Positions 22,201-30,719 of a stretch of DNA of 64,000 nucleotides are shown here, piece after piece (the stretch's first letter is position 1; each line of letters begins with the position of its first letter). Position numbers and translations under genes: made by a program. The stretch comes from Azorinus chamasolen (lineage: Eukaryota > Mollusca > Bivalvia > Cardiida > Solecurtidae): positions 55,366,484 to 55,430,483 of the forward strand of contig OY755241.1 of assembly GCA_963576725.1 (NCBI GenBank). The letters run 5' to 3'. Below the pieces are notes generated by a model, which was not told the origin of the DNA, searched no databases, and saw only the letters and a program-made list of their open reading frames with translations.

Positions 22201-22549
22201 GCAATACGATGCCTACGCATTTCCACCAAACTACCCCGCCATTATAACAGGAGATCCTCCAAAAAGTAAGAAACCGCTTTCGGAAAAAGACATAGTTTAC
22301 GCTTTGTCTGGTAGACCAGAGGTCCTCAATTTGCTGAACTTAACAACTATTCTGAGCAAACGAGATACTAGATCGCTCGGCGATTTTGAAGTGAATTATG
22401 TGTATGACCCGAAAGCCTGTCAGATTGTCAACGACTTCAGAGATAATCTGAAAGCGGTCGGAACATTAATCGAGAATCGGAACAAGAAAAGACCCGTGCC
22501 TTATGACGTCCTCAATCCAAGTCAGATACCGAATGCTATAAGTATATAA
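13048..22549 (+). CDS. lipoxygenase, complete coding region in four exons
   Basis: CDS join 13048-13242, 14623-14815, 16638-16857, 21244-22549 (637 codons, close to the usual 630-690 of animal lipoxygenases). All four junctions have GT/AG borders and matching phases (0, 1, 2). PLAT domain about residues 1-115, catalytic domain from about 200. Iron ligands by family alignment: His328 and His333 (HQAVSHLGFTH), His516 and Asn520 (DHAMVNFLQYDAY) and the C-terminal Ile637 carboxylate. Such enzymes dioxygenate polyunsaturated fatty acids such as arachidonate to hydroperoxides. Position specificity cannot be assigned. All introns are filled with MITEs. No promoter motif is identifiable; a possible acceptor at 13029-13030 suggests an upstream untranslated exon. 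Confidence 0.93.
13340..13515. repeat. half of a family F hairpin, then a 16-bp tandem repeat
   Basis: Left F arm at 13355-13400 stops at the hairpin centre. It is followed at 13425-13515 by five to six copies of TACCTNTGGCATTTTT. Both are in lipoxygenase intron 1. Confidence 0.75.
13610..13741 (+). mobile_element. HP-G short variant
   Basis: Hairpin 13637-13702 with GCCGCATTGGAATGGCGGC core; right end GGCAGTGAAAGAGTTAA. Confidence 0.78.
13752..13932 (+). mobile_element. PG-1 MITE
   Basis: TACAGTAGAACCCGCCTTGA start; hairpin AGTAATGCAGGAGCTTTCTG shortened at its centre; right end GGTTCTAGTGTA. An HP-A remnant follows at 13950-14050. Confidence 0.8.
14155..14355 (+). mobile_element. PG-1 MITE
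   Basis: Left CTGTCTTAAGCGGCCATC, hairpin around AAAGCTCCTATTGAAGCTTT, right GCTTAAGACATGTTCTATTG. Confidence 0.8.
14379..14583 (+). mobile_element. HP-C hairpin half joined to an HP-A remnant
   Basis: TTAACCTTTAGCCTGCTA start and a full HP-C hairpin (about 14423-14488), then directly HP-A hairpin sequence to 14583. It ends about 40 bp before lipoxygenase exon 2. Confidence 0.75.
14623..14815 (+). CDS. lipoxygenase exon 2: second half of PLAT domain
   Basis: Follows TTGATTTTGTAG. Codes for VQNISYVEFWQD, then DWFIDTITVTD, the PLAT strand pattern, then the FPVFQCIRPYF segment leading to the catalytic domain. Starts in phase 0 and ends G before GTATAT (phase 1). 64 complete codons plus one base. 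Confidence 0.92.
14833..15040 (+). mobile_element. PG-3 MITE, complete
   Basis: TA plus CAGTAAAACCTCGATTATTC to GAAGTTTTACTG plus TA, 208 bp, with a near-perfect central hairpin around AAAGCTCCTAGAGGAGCTTT. It starts 18 bp after the exon 2 splice donor. Confidence 0.93.
15131..15344 (-). mobile_element. HP-C MITE, complete
   Basis: TTAACCCTTTCGCCCCAAAC to GGCAGAGAAAGGGTTAA; hairpin about 15238-15303. Confidence 0.9.
15341..15485 (-). mobile_element. HP-G half
   Basis: Begins in the shared TTAA (TTAACCCTTTCGGCATCAA) with an HP-G tail; the hairpin half is missing. A PG-1 scrap follows to 15600. Confidence 0.65.
15636..15948 (+). mobile_element. PG-4 MITE
   Basis: Left CATCTATATATCGAACTCGG, right CGAAATATCGAAGTTCAACTG; central hairpin AAGTAATGCTAGGAACTTTC decayed. 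Confidence 0.75.
15998..16293 (+). mobile_element. PG-4 MITE
   Basis: Left TAGAACTTCGATATCTCGAAC, right TCGAGATATTGAAGTTCAAC; the hairpin is recognisable but imperfect. Confidence 0.78.
16380..16541 (+). mobile_element. PG-4 right half with an HP-C arm scrap before it
   Basis: Hairpin remnant plus the right end GATATTGAAGTTCAACTGG. The preceding AAACAGATTGGGTCCTGATC is an HP-type arm. Confidence 0.65.
16638..16857 (+). CDS. lipoxygenase exon 3: PLAT-catalytic linker and start of catalytic domain
   Basis: Follows CCTTGCAG; first codon split with exon 2 (G+AC, Asp). Codes for QRNKELEWKRAAYIL, aligning with the R-x-K-E-L-E-x-R...Y stretch of 5-lipoxygenases, then FKYFSHTLIETGVNDIWKSL. Ends CACCG before GTATAA in phase 2, giving Arg with exon 4. 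Confidence 0.9.
16937..17166 (-). mobile_element. HP-B nested in PG-1
   Basis: Left junction TTGACCCATTCCCTCATAGG, right junction GGAATGGGTTAA; inserted at the CTTAAGC site of PG-1. Hairpin about 17046-17112. Confidence 0.86.
17217..17463 (+). mobile_element. HP-A2 nested in PG-1
   Basis: TTAACCCATTCCATTCTA to GGAAAAGGTTAA, placed in the AGCTTAATGC site of PG-1; the hairpin centre is partly deleted. Confidence 0.82.
17611..17839 (+). mobile_element. HP-B MITE
   Basis: CTAATCCTTTCCCTCATATTG to GGTAATAGGTTAA; hairpin 17666-17732 is perfect over its core. HP-A-like scraps follow to 17950. Confidence 0.87.
17985..18058. repeat. family H hairpin
   Basis: Two arms of about 35 bp reading ATCATTCTCAAGCATCTGAT then TGGTCAGATTCTAAGC, with a two-base centre. 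HP-A scraps flank it at 18080-18152 and 18215-18290. Confidence 0.85.
18590..19175. repeat. 45-bp minisatellite, about 13 units
   Basis: Unit marked by CTAGTTTTACTCACG and GTGATCAATTCCATGCAC, with exact 45-bp spacing (18727, 18772, 18817). Because 45 is divisible by 3, long spurious open frames occur on both strands. Lies in lipoxygenase intron 3. Confidence 0.95.
19290..19370. mobile_element. HP-A-like hairpin remnant
   Basis: CAAACAGTACAGACCCTGG arm with a partly matching right arm. From 19375 to 19950 I see nothing but unique AT-rich intron. Confidence 0.5.
19955..20105. repeat. TAATTAC-rich repeat
   Basis: Many interleaved copies of AAGTAATTGTAATT and its complement, ending ATGTAATTAACCC. 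Likely a mobile repeat; class unknown. Confidence 0.6.
20336..20630 (+). mobile_element. tRNA-headed SINE-like element
   Basis: A-box-like TAGTGGCTGAGCG and a perfect B box GGTTCGAAGCC 30-35 bp apart, ending in a tRNA-like CCAGGTGGACCA; the body continues to about 20630. It carries no intron-less tRNA fold complete enough to be called a gene. Confidence 0.6.
20747..20935 (-). repeat. HP-A1 end plus repeat J
   Basis: 20747-20820 is an HP-A1 end (AACCCATTTCCTGTTCAAT). 20830-20935 is repeat J: complement of GAACAGACTCAATAAAA and GCAATTTTCTCTTTTTGC. Other J copies are at about 32205-32290, 60985-61090 and 61740-61850. Confidence 0.6.
20965..21121 (-). mobile_element. HP-A1 remnant, hairpin half lost
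   Basis: Right arm GGGTCTACTCTGTTTGC and end GAGGGAAATGG remain. A further HP-A start (CTTCCTTCATATAAATACC) lies at 21160-21215, just before lipoxygenase exon 4. Confidence 0.6.
21244..22549 (+). CDS. lipoxygenase exon 4: catalytic domain and stop
   Basis: Follows TTTTGTTCACAG; one base completes Arg, then WQNDEEFGAQRLRGTNP, the W-Q-x-D-x-x-F-G motif of animal lipoxygenases. One exon encodes the whole iron site: H328 and H333 in WFNNADAQIHQAVSHLGFTH, H516 and N520 in CSVDHAMVNFLQYDAY, and the terminal Ile before TAA at 22547. VFLPSDPKYTWIIAKMW and SHPVFKLLAPH are further family landmarks. No internal stop or frameshift. Vertebrate orthologues split this region over many exons, so the single exon is notable. 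Confidence 0.96.
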
Positions 22550-22778
22550 TGAAGTGTCGCACGGTATCTTCACTGTGTGTATTTCAATTTCATCTTTGAA
22601 CAGACATCAAGGTCTCATTCAATAATGAGTGCATATAAACGGATTAAACGTAACCATTTCCTTGTTGAATATTCCTGTAAGAACTACTCGAACTGTAAGA
22701 ATTCGTCTTTTTGGAACTTCAGAAAGTACGGTAGAAACGGTCTTACGATACCGTATATTAAATGGACACAACAATCGT
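22550..22778 (+). other. probable lipoxygenase 3' untranslated region
   Basis: No repeat family is recognisable in this stretch directly after the stop. No AATAAA is seen; AATAAT occurs near 22620 but is not proposed as the signal. Confidence 0.4.
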
Positions 22779-22982
22779 AACCTTTAGCCTGCTGAGCAAA
22801 TATTTTTACAGAATTTTTCACCTACTACATTTTCAAATTTCAAGCTTTAAGCAACTTGTCTACCAAAATGCAATACGGGTGTCAAACAGTTTGGATCCTG
22901 ATGAGACGCCGAGTTACTCGGCGTCTCATCTGGATCCAAACTGTTTGCATAGGTATTCACTCATCCGCCCATAGCAGGCTAA
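22779..22982 (-). mobile_element. HP-C MITE, complete
   Basis: TAACCTTTAGCCTGCTGAGC to CCATAGCAGGCTAAAT; hairpin 22883-22948. Confidence 0.85.
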
Positions 22983-22987
22983 ATATC

Positions 22988-23130
22988 AAACAGCAGGTCG
23001 TTGCTAAATGCAGGGCAAAAATAATGTAGCTTTCTGCATTACTTTTGACCTGCATTAACCTACCACCTGCCTTACAGATCATTAATTAGACATATTTTTA
23101 TTGGTCGCGCAAGACAGGTTCTACTGTATA
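22988..23130 (+). mobile_element. PG-1 MITE, left part lost
   Basis: Hairpin around TGTAGCTTTCTGCATTACTT, right end CAAGACAGGTTCTACTGTA. Confidence 0.72.
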
Positions 23131-23139
23131 TAGAAAGGA

Positions 23140-23470
23140 AATGATAAGAAAAGAAACTAAGCGATACTCACTTTGCACGTGCGTAACATCAATCTGAAAG
23201 TTGAAAACATTATTATAGCCAAATGGATCAAAAACCAAAGACTCGCTGGGATAGACTTTGGTAAACGTTCTGTCTTGTCGTGTAAGCTTTAGCCCATTCT
23301 CCCATATTGACGCCATTTGATGCATCTCTATAAATCGCTATTTCTATCGCAATTGTTTCAAAAGGTTTTAAAATTCCCCAGGGGAGCATGCTCCCGGGCC
23401 CCTATAGCCACTGTAGTGTGCGTGCATTCCATTTGGATTCAGCTACGCTCCTGGTTACAAAAATATAACA
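23140..23470. repeat. repeat K, copy 1, with decayed HP-B inside
   Basis: About 125 bp (GCACGTGCGTAACATCAATC ... TGTCGTGTAAGCTTTA) closely match 40610-40727. Both copies are followed by HP-B at the same point and then by GGGAGCATGCTCCCGG or GGGAACATGCCCCCCGG. Confidence 0.7.
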
Positions 23471-23489
23471 CACGAGTTTGAAACTTAAC

Positions 23490-23700
23490 CCTTAGCCCGC
23501 CACATATTGTATCACATTGTAATTTTTGAATATTAATTAGTCAAATCTTTACAAGAATATACAGTATTTGTTGAAGGGGTTTTCCTAGGCAAAACCCTCT
23601 AGCACGCGGGCATGGATTTTCCATGACAACAGTGCAGACCCAGGTGAGAGAGCTCTTATAGGAAACTCTCATCTGGGTCTACCATGTTTGCAGATGCAAC
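23490..23700. mobile_element. hairpin MITE, TTAA-type, related to HP-A and HP-D
   Basis: TTAACCCTTAGCCCGCCA start; hairpin about 23618-23692 with GACCCAGGTGAGAGAGCTC arm. No gene in 23700-23960. Confidence 0.6.
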
Positions 23701-23965
23701 TATAGTGGTGACTGGCAGACTTAGAACATTAGAAGTCAAAATGGTTTGAGCTTTTAAGGGCAAATGTAATTTGACACTGTTCGTGATTGTTTTTCACTCT
23801 GAATTATCCGAAACGATGTATTTTGTAGTTATAATTATGAAATCGAACAAAACTGTATTTCACATGACTATGACCAGTCAAACCTAGCGTTTGGATGGAC
23901 CGAACAATTTTTGCATTTTACGGCATAAGTGCAACATAATGTTTGAAATGTGGTAACATGTCTTT

Positions 23966-24249
23966 CAGGGTTGCCACAAACCAGAATAATGAAAATTCCC
24001 TGACAATTTTCTGACATAATTTCAAAATTTACTGACACGTTACATTGCGACATTTGGTCTCTCCGTCATAATTTATTTAATAATTTTTGGGATGATTAAA
24101 TGGAAATGAATTTCACTTTTTTTTTCAAAATTCCCCAACGGTTCCCCGACATTTGCCTACATTTTCAAAATTCACTGGCAGTTCTAAAACTTCCCTGACC
24201 ATGATAACATTCAATATCCCTGACCTTCTCCTGACGTGTGGCAACCCTG
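23966..24249. mobile_element. hAT-like MITE
   Basis: Ends CAGGGTTGCCACA on both sides in inverted orientation (23966 and 24249), followed inside by CCCTGAC words. CAGGGNTGCCA ends are typical of hAT elements. The 8-bp target duplication is no longer recognisable. Confidence 0.72.
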
Positions 24250-24399
24250 TATTTGCTTCATATTTATGACTTATGTATAACAATATAAATTGACAGAAGG
24301 TATTGTAATACCATTATATAAGAAATATATATATATCAAATTCAAAGAATACATGAATTTTGTTATGTAGTTGTCTAAACATTTTACTAATGTTGTCAA

Positions 24400-24490
24400 T
24401 TAGCCATGTCCCTGTTAGAGACGTCTTTTCCGCGCCTTTGCAAACAGAAGAATCCCAGCTCAGACGACACTTATAGCAGCCGTTTGATCT
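24400..24490 (+). mobile_element. HP-A remnant
   Basis: CCTTTGCAAACAGAAGAATCCC arm and a decayed centre. Confidence 0.45.
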
Positions 24491-24631
24491 TTATTAACCT
24501 CCAGTCATGGAGAGCTACATAGAACACATACATAGTATCGTTATAGAAAGTCAAAGTAAAGTAAGGACATGGCAATTCATATACAGAGACAGACATATGT
24601 GTATTATACAATCATGTAAATAATGATGAAA

Positions 24632-24991
24632 TACAGTAGAACTTGTCTTAAGCGAGCGACCTTCACAAAGTGGTATAATTCAGACTAAGCATGGGTCTGA
24701 ATAGTAGGTGGTAGCTTATTACAGGTCAAAATTAATACAGAAAGCTCCTATAGGAACTTTCTGCATTACTTTTGTCCCGCATTAAGCATCCATCCTTTTT
24801 TAAAGACTGCTATGTTAAAAAGTGGTCTAATTTAGACTATTTATGGATGTGTAAGGTAGGTGGTAGCTTAAGGCAGGTCAACATAATACAGAGCTTTCTG
24901 CATTACTTTTGCCCCACATTAAGCAATCACCTTCTTTTTAAGACTGCTTTGTTCAATAAATGAATGACCGCTTAAGACAAGTTCTACTGTA
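24632..24991 (+). mobile_element. PG-1 element with two tandem hairpins
   Basis: TACAGTAGAACTTGTCTTAAG to AAGACAAGTTCTACTGTA. Two hairpins (about 24715-24795 and 24865-24925) stand in the same element, separated by a partial internal duplication. Confidence 0.8.
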
Positions 24992-25129
24992 TATTTACAT
25001 ATAGGTATATATAGCATGTTAAGTACAACATGGTATAAAGATACATAACAGGCAAATTCGCTGAATTTATATCCCCCGCCAAACAAGTGCCGACATCAGT
25101 ATTAAACATGTTTTTCGCAAACAAAGTGC

Positions 25130-25360
25130 CATAACTCTTGTGTCACTGACCGTTCCAAGGCGGTACTTCCATCTTCCTCCTATTGTATGTTTGTTTTGTC
25201 TTTGTGCGTCTCTTGTTGTTTTTTCTACTTATGTACATTTGCTGTTTCCTTGTGTTGCTGTTGGGGCGAGTGTTTGTTCTGTATGTGGTGTTTCCTGCAT
25301 GACTCATTTTTGTACTTTCAAGGTGCAGGACGGCATTTATTTATAGTGCTAAACATTTAC
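25130..25360 (+). repeat. repeat L, copy 1
   Basis: GTCACTGACCGTTCCAAGGC and the following T/G-rich stretch match, in inverse, the repeat at 59880-60090. From 25360 to 25900 no feature is seen. Confidence 0.55.
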
Positions 25361-25909
25361 ACAAAGTTTCGCTGAAAATTCAAAATAGATATGATTTAGA
25401 CGGACAAAAGTATTTCACAAAGGTCCATAGCTCTGGTGTTCTGAGTTTGATATGAGCGACACTTGCAGGTGCATTTCTTTTAGTTCTAAACATTTTCACT
25501 AAGTTTCAAAGAAAACTCCAAAACGGTCTCTGAGATTTGACTCCAGACATATAAAAGTTTTTGTTAAAGAAAAGACTAGCTCTGGTCCAAGATCAGTATA
25601 AGTGATACTGGCTGGTAGGAATATTTCCTCGCAGTATTTAATATTTACCCAAAGTTTCATAGTATAACTCCAAATATATAGGCTATTACTCGGTAACGGT
25701 AAGAGATAGAACTATATATGTATACATTTTCTTGATCTGCGCGACGAGATCTTTACAATGGTGCATCGTTTTATATTGTTTGAGGAGAATGAATTTTGAA
25801 GTTTAAAACCAATAAAGGATGATAACTACCGAACCGTAAACATTTATTGCGAGAACCCTATATTTAATTGAAAGGTTTTGATGAGTTTTAGGTGAACATG
25901 GTCTTGAAA

Positions 25910-26814
25910 GGGGTGTAGGGCAAAACCCCACTTGGACGTAACCCCACTAGAACGTTACCCCATAGGACAATACCCCACTAGGACCAAAGCCCAGTAGGAC
26001 AATACCCCATGTGGACAAAACCCCATGTTAAACATAATTATGTATTTAATTAAGGAATTATATATACACATGACACTTCATAGCAATAGAAAGGGAGAAT
26101 AAAACACACGAGAAAACTATTTAATTTCAATGGGAATAAAAGTAATAAATAACTATGTTGTTATGCATATGGTAATAACCTGATTTTCGCTAAAAGCATA
26201 AGTTGTATTATCACAAGGTTTTTTACAAACAGAATAGATCCAGATCATACAGATTCTAAAACAAAGCCATCTGATCAGGTTCTAACCTATTTGCTCACTG
26301 ACAATTAATGAATATTTATTAGGTGAACCACATTCTATAAAAAGAAAAGCATACATGGTATAGCCACACTTAACTAATTCCTTTTCCTAACGTCCAAACA
26401 CGGTAGACCCAAATCATTTTCAAAACTTTATGATCTGGCTCAACAATGTTTGCTTTGGTACAAATAATATAGATTCAATAGATATGGATAATGTAATATT
26501 AGCACATATTGCATATAAACTATTATAATTCTTCATTCTTCATTTATTCATAATTTTGACCTATTTTTAAATCTGCTTTAACGTCTATTTTTATTTGCAG
26601 ATTGTAACTTTAAATTTGAAAATGGAAAAATCTTGCTTTGAATTTATATTCTGATTGAGTGTTTCTTCTTCAAATTATCTGAACGTTGATTTATAATCCA
26701 TTTACGTTAACATATGGGGTTTTGTCCGCCATGACACATTTTGGCAGTGGGGTTGTGTCCTATGGGGTATTGTCCTATGGGGTTACGTCCTATTGGGGTT
26801 TTGTCCGTATACCC
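25910..26814. mobile_element. 905-bp non-autonomous DNA element with 8-bp target duplication
   Basis: Flanked by TCTTGAAA (25902-25909 and 26815-26822). Ends GGGGTGTAGGGCAAAACCCC and GGGGTTTTGTCCGTATACCC are inverted. Each subterminal region repeats a roughly 20-bp motif (GGACAATACCCC and variants) four to six times. An 8-bp duplication fits hAT or P-type elements. Two decayed HP-A hairpins lie inside (26225-26300, 26385-26460). Confidence 0.83.
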
Positions 26815-26822
26815 TCTTGAAA

Positions 26823-27890
26823 GATATTAAGTGCAAACTATTGATTTAAAATGGATTTAAGGGTTTACATTTACCTCTCTTGTAAATATTTGCTTTTTAA
26901 GGTAATAAATATAAAGTTTTCAAACCCCTTGTCTATTATACACATATCTATCTTTTTAGATCACCACATTTGTAGCAAAACATATTTCAGTCATGTATTT
27001 CACCTCGCTCTAAGCTCTGTATAAAGTTTGAGTCCAGTTTAATCCGTAACCATGGCTATTACAGTAGTTAGGTAAACATTGGCCAGGGTCCCTATAGAAA
27101 TAGAGTAAGCCTAATCCAAGTCAACCAATAGTGACATATAAACTGCAGTGGTCCCTAAAATGAGCCCTCAATATCAATATTGAATTCACTATCTTCCAAT
27201 ACCTAAATCATCATATATAGTGAAAGGTAAAGTGAAAATTCAAGTCAATGCGAACAATCTCACAGTATCTGATCTAGATCTAAACTGTTTTTGCTTATTA
27301 TGGCTGTATAAACATGTCTATATAGATCTGGTTAGTAGCGTAATGATTAATATCTTGTTGTTGTTTTTTATAAAATGTAAACCCCCCTGTAACGAGGCAA
27401 AACACAAAACTGATTTTTGTTTGATAAAGCAATGACAGCAGACGACAATCTACTGTGCATGTAAAGGTTTGACTGTCCAGCGTCAATGTATCATTATTAA
27501 CACATTAAATAGCTTGCATCAACCGTGTGTCACTCTAATCAGTGCAATTATATGCACTAAATGTATGGGGTTAGTATATCGGTGGATTGCTCTTTAATTG
27601 TCATTTAATTGTTTCGAAGTTCTTGATGCACTTATAAATATGTACCTTCAAGTTAAGAGTGAATAGTGTGTTTATATATACACTTTTATTACGTTTCAAT
27701 AGGGTAGAATCTGATCCAAGTTGCAATAGATTTTGGTACAAGTGCAATTTGTAATAATTTCTGTTATTACTTAACACGCAACTGTATTCCTTATATGCAT
27801 ATATTCAGTACTGCCTGTATGGTTAATATCAAAGTTGAGGTATGTAGTTTAACACTTTTTTGAATTTCAGTCCTTTTTAGGGTATCAAGC
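26823..27890. other. no recognised feature
   Basis: AT-rich sequence with no recognisable repeat family, splice-consistent exon or RNA gene. Confidence 0.5.
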
Positions 27891-27892
27891 TT

Positions 27893-28200
27893 GATCTATC
27901 AGATGTTTAAATAGATCATTGTTAGATCATTCGGTCAAATTTCAATAGATCCCCAGACTGCATGGATACTTTAAAAGTTTAAAGGGATTAGCCCCGAGGT
28001 TTGAAAAGACCATTGTTAGGCTTTCCGGTCCAATATCAATAGATCCCCAGACTGTATGGAGACTTTAAGGGGATTAGCCCCGAGGTTTGAAAAGGCCATT
28101 GTTAGGCTTTCCGGTCCAATATTAATAGATCCCCAGACTGTATGGAAACTTTAAAGGGATTAGCCCCAAGGTTTGAAATGGCCATTGTTAGACTTGGCGG
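27893..28200. repeat. 86-bp tandem repeat, about 3.5 units
   Basis: GGATTAGCCCC recurs at 27985, 28071 and 28157; each unit also holds AATAGATCCCCAGACTG and GGCCATTGTTAGGC. Nothing is recognised in 28200-28800. Confidence 0.93.
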
Positions 28201-28799
28201 GTGCAATGATGGTGAAATATTGTAGCTTAAAAAAGCTATGATATCATTTTAAAAATAGATACACATACAGTGCCCTCTACCCACGCATGCGCTTGAAGTA
28301 TAATATCATTGGTCATCTCAGTCATTTGATCTGAGGACGTCGAAGAGTATGCATGGTAGAAAGAGGTACCTTATTTATTTATTTATTAGACTAGTGTGTC
28401 TCTAATAGATGGTCTGATAAGGAAAGGACCTGACCCTCAATGCCCGTGAGTACTAAACAGATTGAGGTATACACGTCAGCTCTGTATACCATGTAGCTCC
28501 TGATCTTTCACAATTTAAATCTCATGTGACGTCATATATGACCGACTGTTATCCGCGAAATACCCGTGATAAACCACAATCTCCTTATATGCAAATGAGC
28601 TCCTCTCGTGTTACTAAATATAGATACAAAATGTCCGCTGATTACGCAAGATTACGTCATCTTTGTTTGGGTCCAAAGAGACCCATATACTACTTCATCA
28701 ATTTCTAACATGGATATTCACGGAAGAAAGGGGTTTATAGAAATGAGCCACGAAAAAAGAATACACCGCGATTACTGATTTAAGCTGATGTACCATTAA

Positions 28800-28973
28800 C
28801 AATAAGGAACTGTTCATTTCAAACTACAATGGCATATGTATACATAAATCTTTGGTATTGGTATAATTGTACATCCAGATCTATTACGAGTTCGTAAGCA
28901 AACATGAACAGTCTGGTCTGTGTCTACTCTGTTTGCAAAAACATGAAACTGCGTTTGTATAAAGGAAAAGGTT
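28800..28973 (-). mobile_element. HP-A1 remnant
   Basis: Right arm GTGTCTACTCTGTTTGC and end AAGGAAAAGGTTAA; the left arm is mostly lost. Confidence 0.6.
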
Positions 28974-29030
28974 AATGCTAGGTTCTATGGAGGTAATCAA
29001 TCGATAACCACAGGTTAACCACATAATAAC

Positions 29031-29394
29031 AGGTGGTAGCTTGATGTAGGACAAAAGTTATACAAAAAGCTCCTATAGGAGCTTTCGGTATCACACGTAC
29101 CTTGCAAATAGCAACCGCCTGTGTCCTATGACCGCTTAACCCTTTCCCTTATGTAAGCGCATTTTGACGCATCTGGAACAGAGTAGACCCAGATCAGACA
29201 GCTTTTATAGGAGCCGTCTGATCAGGGTTTGCTCTGTTTGCTTATGGTGTAATATAGATCTGATTCTACAGCTCTGAGCTTCTGCCAAAGCAAAAAATGC
29301 CATTATAAAAAACCAATTTTATTAATATTCATGACGTCAATATTTCTTACATGAATATGCAACAGGGAAAGGGTTAAGACGGGTTCTGCTGTAT
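29031..29394 (+). mobile_element. PG-1 MITE with nested HP-A1
   Basis: Hairpin around AAAGCTCCTATAGGAGCTTT (29060-29090); right end GACCGC|TTAAGACGGGTTCTGCTGTA is split by HP-A1 at its TTAA. Confidence 0.82.
29136..29377 (+). mobile_element. HP-A1 nested in PG-1
   Basis: TTAACCCTTTCCCTTATG to GGGAAAGGGTTAA; hairpin about 29171-29238; TGACGTCA at 29332-29339. Confidence 0.89.
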
Positions 29395-29428
29395 GTGTAC
29401 GTTGTATATCATTGGACTGCGTGTGGAT

Positions 29429-29658
29429 TTAACCCATTACCTCATAGGCTATGTTTAGACCCAACCTCTTTGAATAAATCTAGCGAAAAGGAGCATTAAG
29501 TAGAGAAAAGGATTTTTTTTAGAATTTTTTAGTTCTGAAACCATTGTGATAAAAAGAGCATTTGCTCCTATGGAGCAAATGCTCTTTTTATCACAATGGT
29601 TTCAAAACGTGACTTTTACAGGGGCGTCAAAAGGTGTCAATACGAGGGAATGGGTTAA
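29429..29658 (-). mobile_element. HP-B MITE, complete, with matched arm changes
   Basis: TTAACCCATTACCTCATAGG to GAGGGAATGGGTTAA; hairpin 29537-29603. Left arm reads GATAAAAAGAGC where others read GATAAATAGAGC, and the right arm carries the matching change. Confidence 0.9.
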
Positions 29659-29708
29659 CACATTCACAATAGATGTCGTCGGAAAGCGACTCACCTTGCT
29701 GCAATGGG

Positions 29709-29802
29709 TTAACATGTAATTACCTGTGCAAATGGTGTGGATCCAGATGAGACGCCGAGTAATTCAGCTATCGCCAAGATCAAATCTGTTTGACACACCA
29801 AT
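29709..29802. mobile_element. HP-C remnant
   Basis: GTGTGGATCCAGATGAGACG arm and a decayed partner ending AAATCTGTTTG. Confidence 0.55.
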
Positions 29803-30004
29803 TGCATTTTACATTAAAAAAAATGAAGGAATGTCTACTATGAAACATAAAGCAGACGACATTGCAGCTGAAACTTATTCGGTGTCAAAAGAATTCAAAC
29901 CATCATACATGGACAATTTGATTCTTATCTCTTTCTATAAAGGACAGACAACGGACATTACTTGAGATATTACAGTGCGCCAGCATTGTCGCCTGCTTCG
30001 AGTT

Positions 30005-30218
30005 TAGCCATTTACTCCATAAATACGCCTTTCCACGCATTTGCAAACAGAGTAGAACAAGATCAGGGTCTGGTCTATTTGCTTATAAATGCTATACTAC
30101 AGATATGATTCTATAGTTTCTGCACGGGCCAGACATTCCTATGCCCATGTGCTATTATAATAATTAATATTCATGGTGTCATTATTTCTTTCATGAATAT
30201 TAATGGAATACAGGATTA
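30005..30218 (+). mobile_element. HP-A1 MITE, hairpin centre deleted
   Basis: Left arm AACAGAGTAGAACAAGATCA joins GGGTCTGGTCTATTTGC directly. Confidence 0.7.
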
Positions 30219-30247
30219 AGGGCGGCTTTTTCTTCATTGTTTTTAAA

Positions 30248-30470
30248 TTAACTCATTCCCGCCTAAACTATATTTAGACCCAACCACTTTGAACAAATCT
30301 ACCGAAAAGGAGCATTTACTGGAGAAAAGGATATTTTTAGAATTGTGTAGTTTTGAAACCATTGTGATAAATAGAGCAAATAGGAGCAAATGCTCTATTC
30401 ATCACAATGGTTTCAACAGGTGACTTTTACAGAGACGCCAAAATTGCGTCACTAGGAGGCAATGTGTTAA
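30248..30470 (-). mobile_element. HP-B MITE
   Basis: TTAACTCATTCCCGCCTA to GGCAATGTGTTAA; hairpin 30354-30416 with shortened left centre. Confidence 0.85.
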
Positions 30471-30550
30471 CAGATAAGCAGAGATTCAAGCGTTTGGGTC
30501 ATGGAATCGCCGAGTCATCTGGATTCAAACCATTGTTCTGAGTCTGAGAT

Positions 30551-30620
30551 CATTCTCAAGTATCTGATTGGTCAGATTCTGAGCAAGCTCAGAATCTGAC
30601 CAATCAGATGATTGAGAATG
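30551..30620. repeat. family H hairpin
   Basis: CATTCTCAAGTATCTGATTG arm repeated inverted around GATTCTGAGCAAGCTCAGAA. Confidence 0.85.
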
Positions 30621-30719
30621 AACTCAGATCCACCAGTGTTTTAACATTGGACCCAGTACTCATAGTTCTAAGTTTTCTCTGCAATGGCTTTTCCAAACAA
30701 ATGAGTACATATGCACTTT

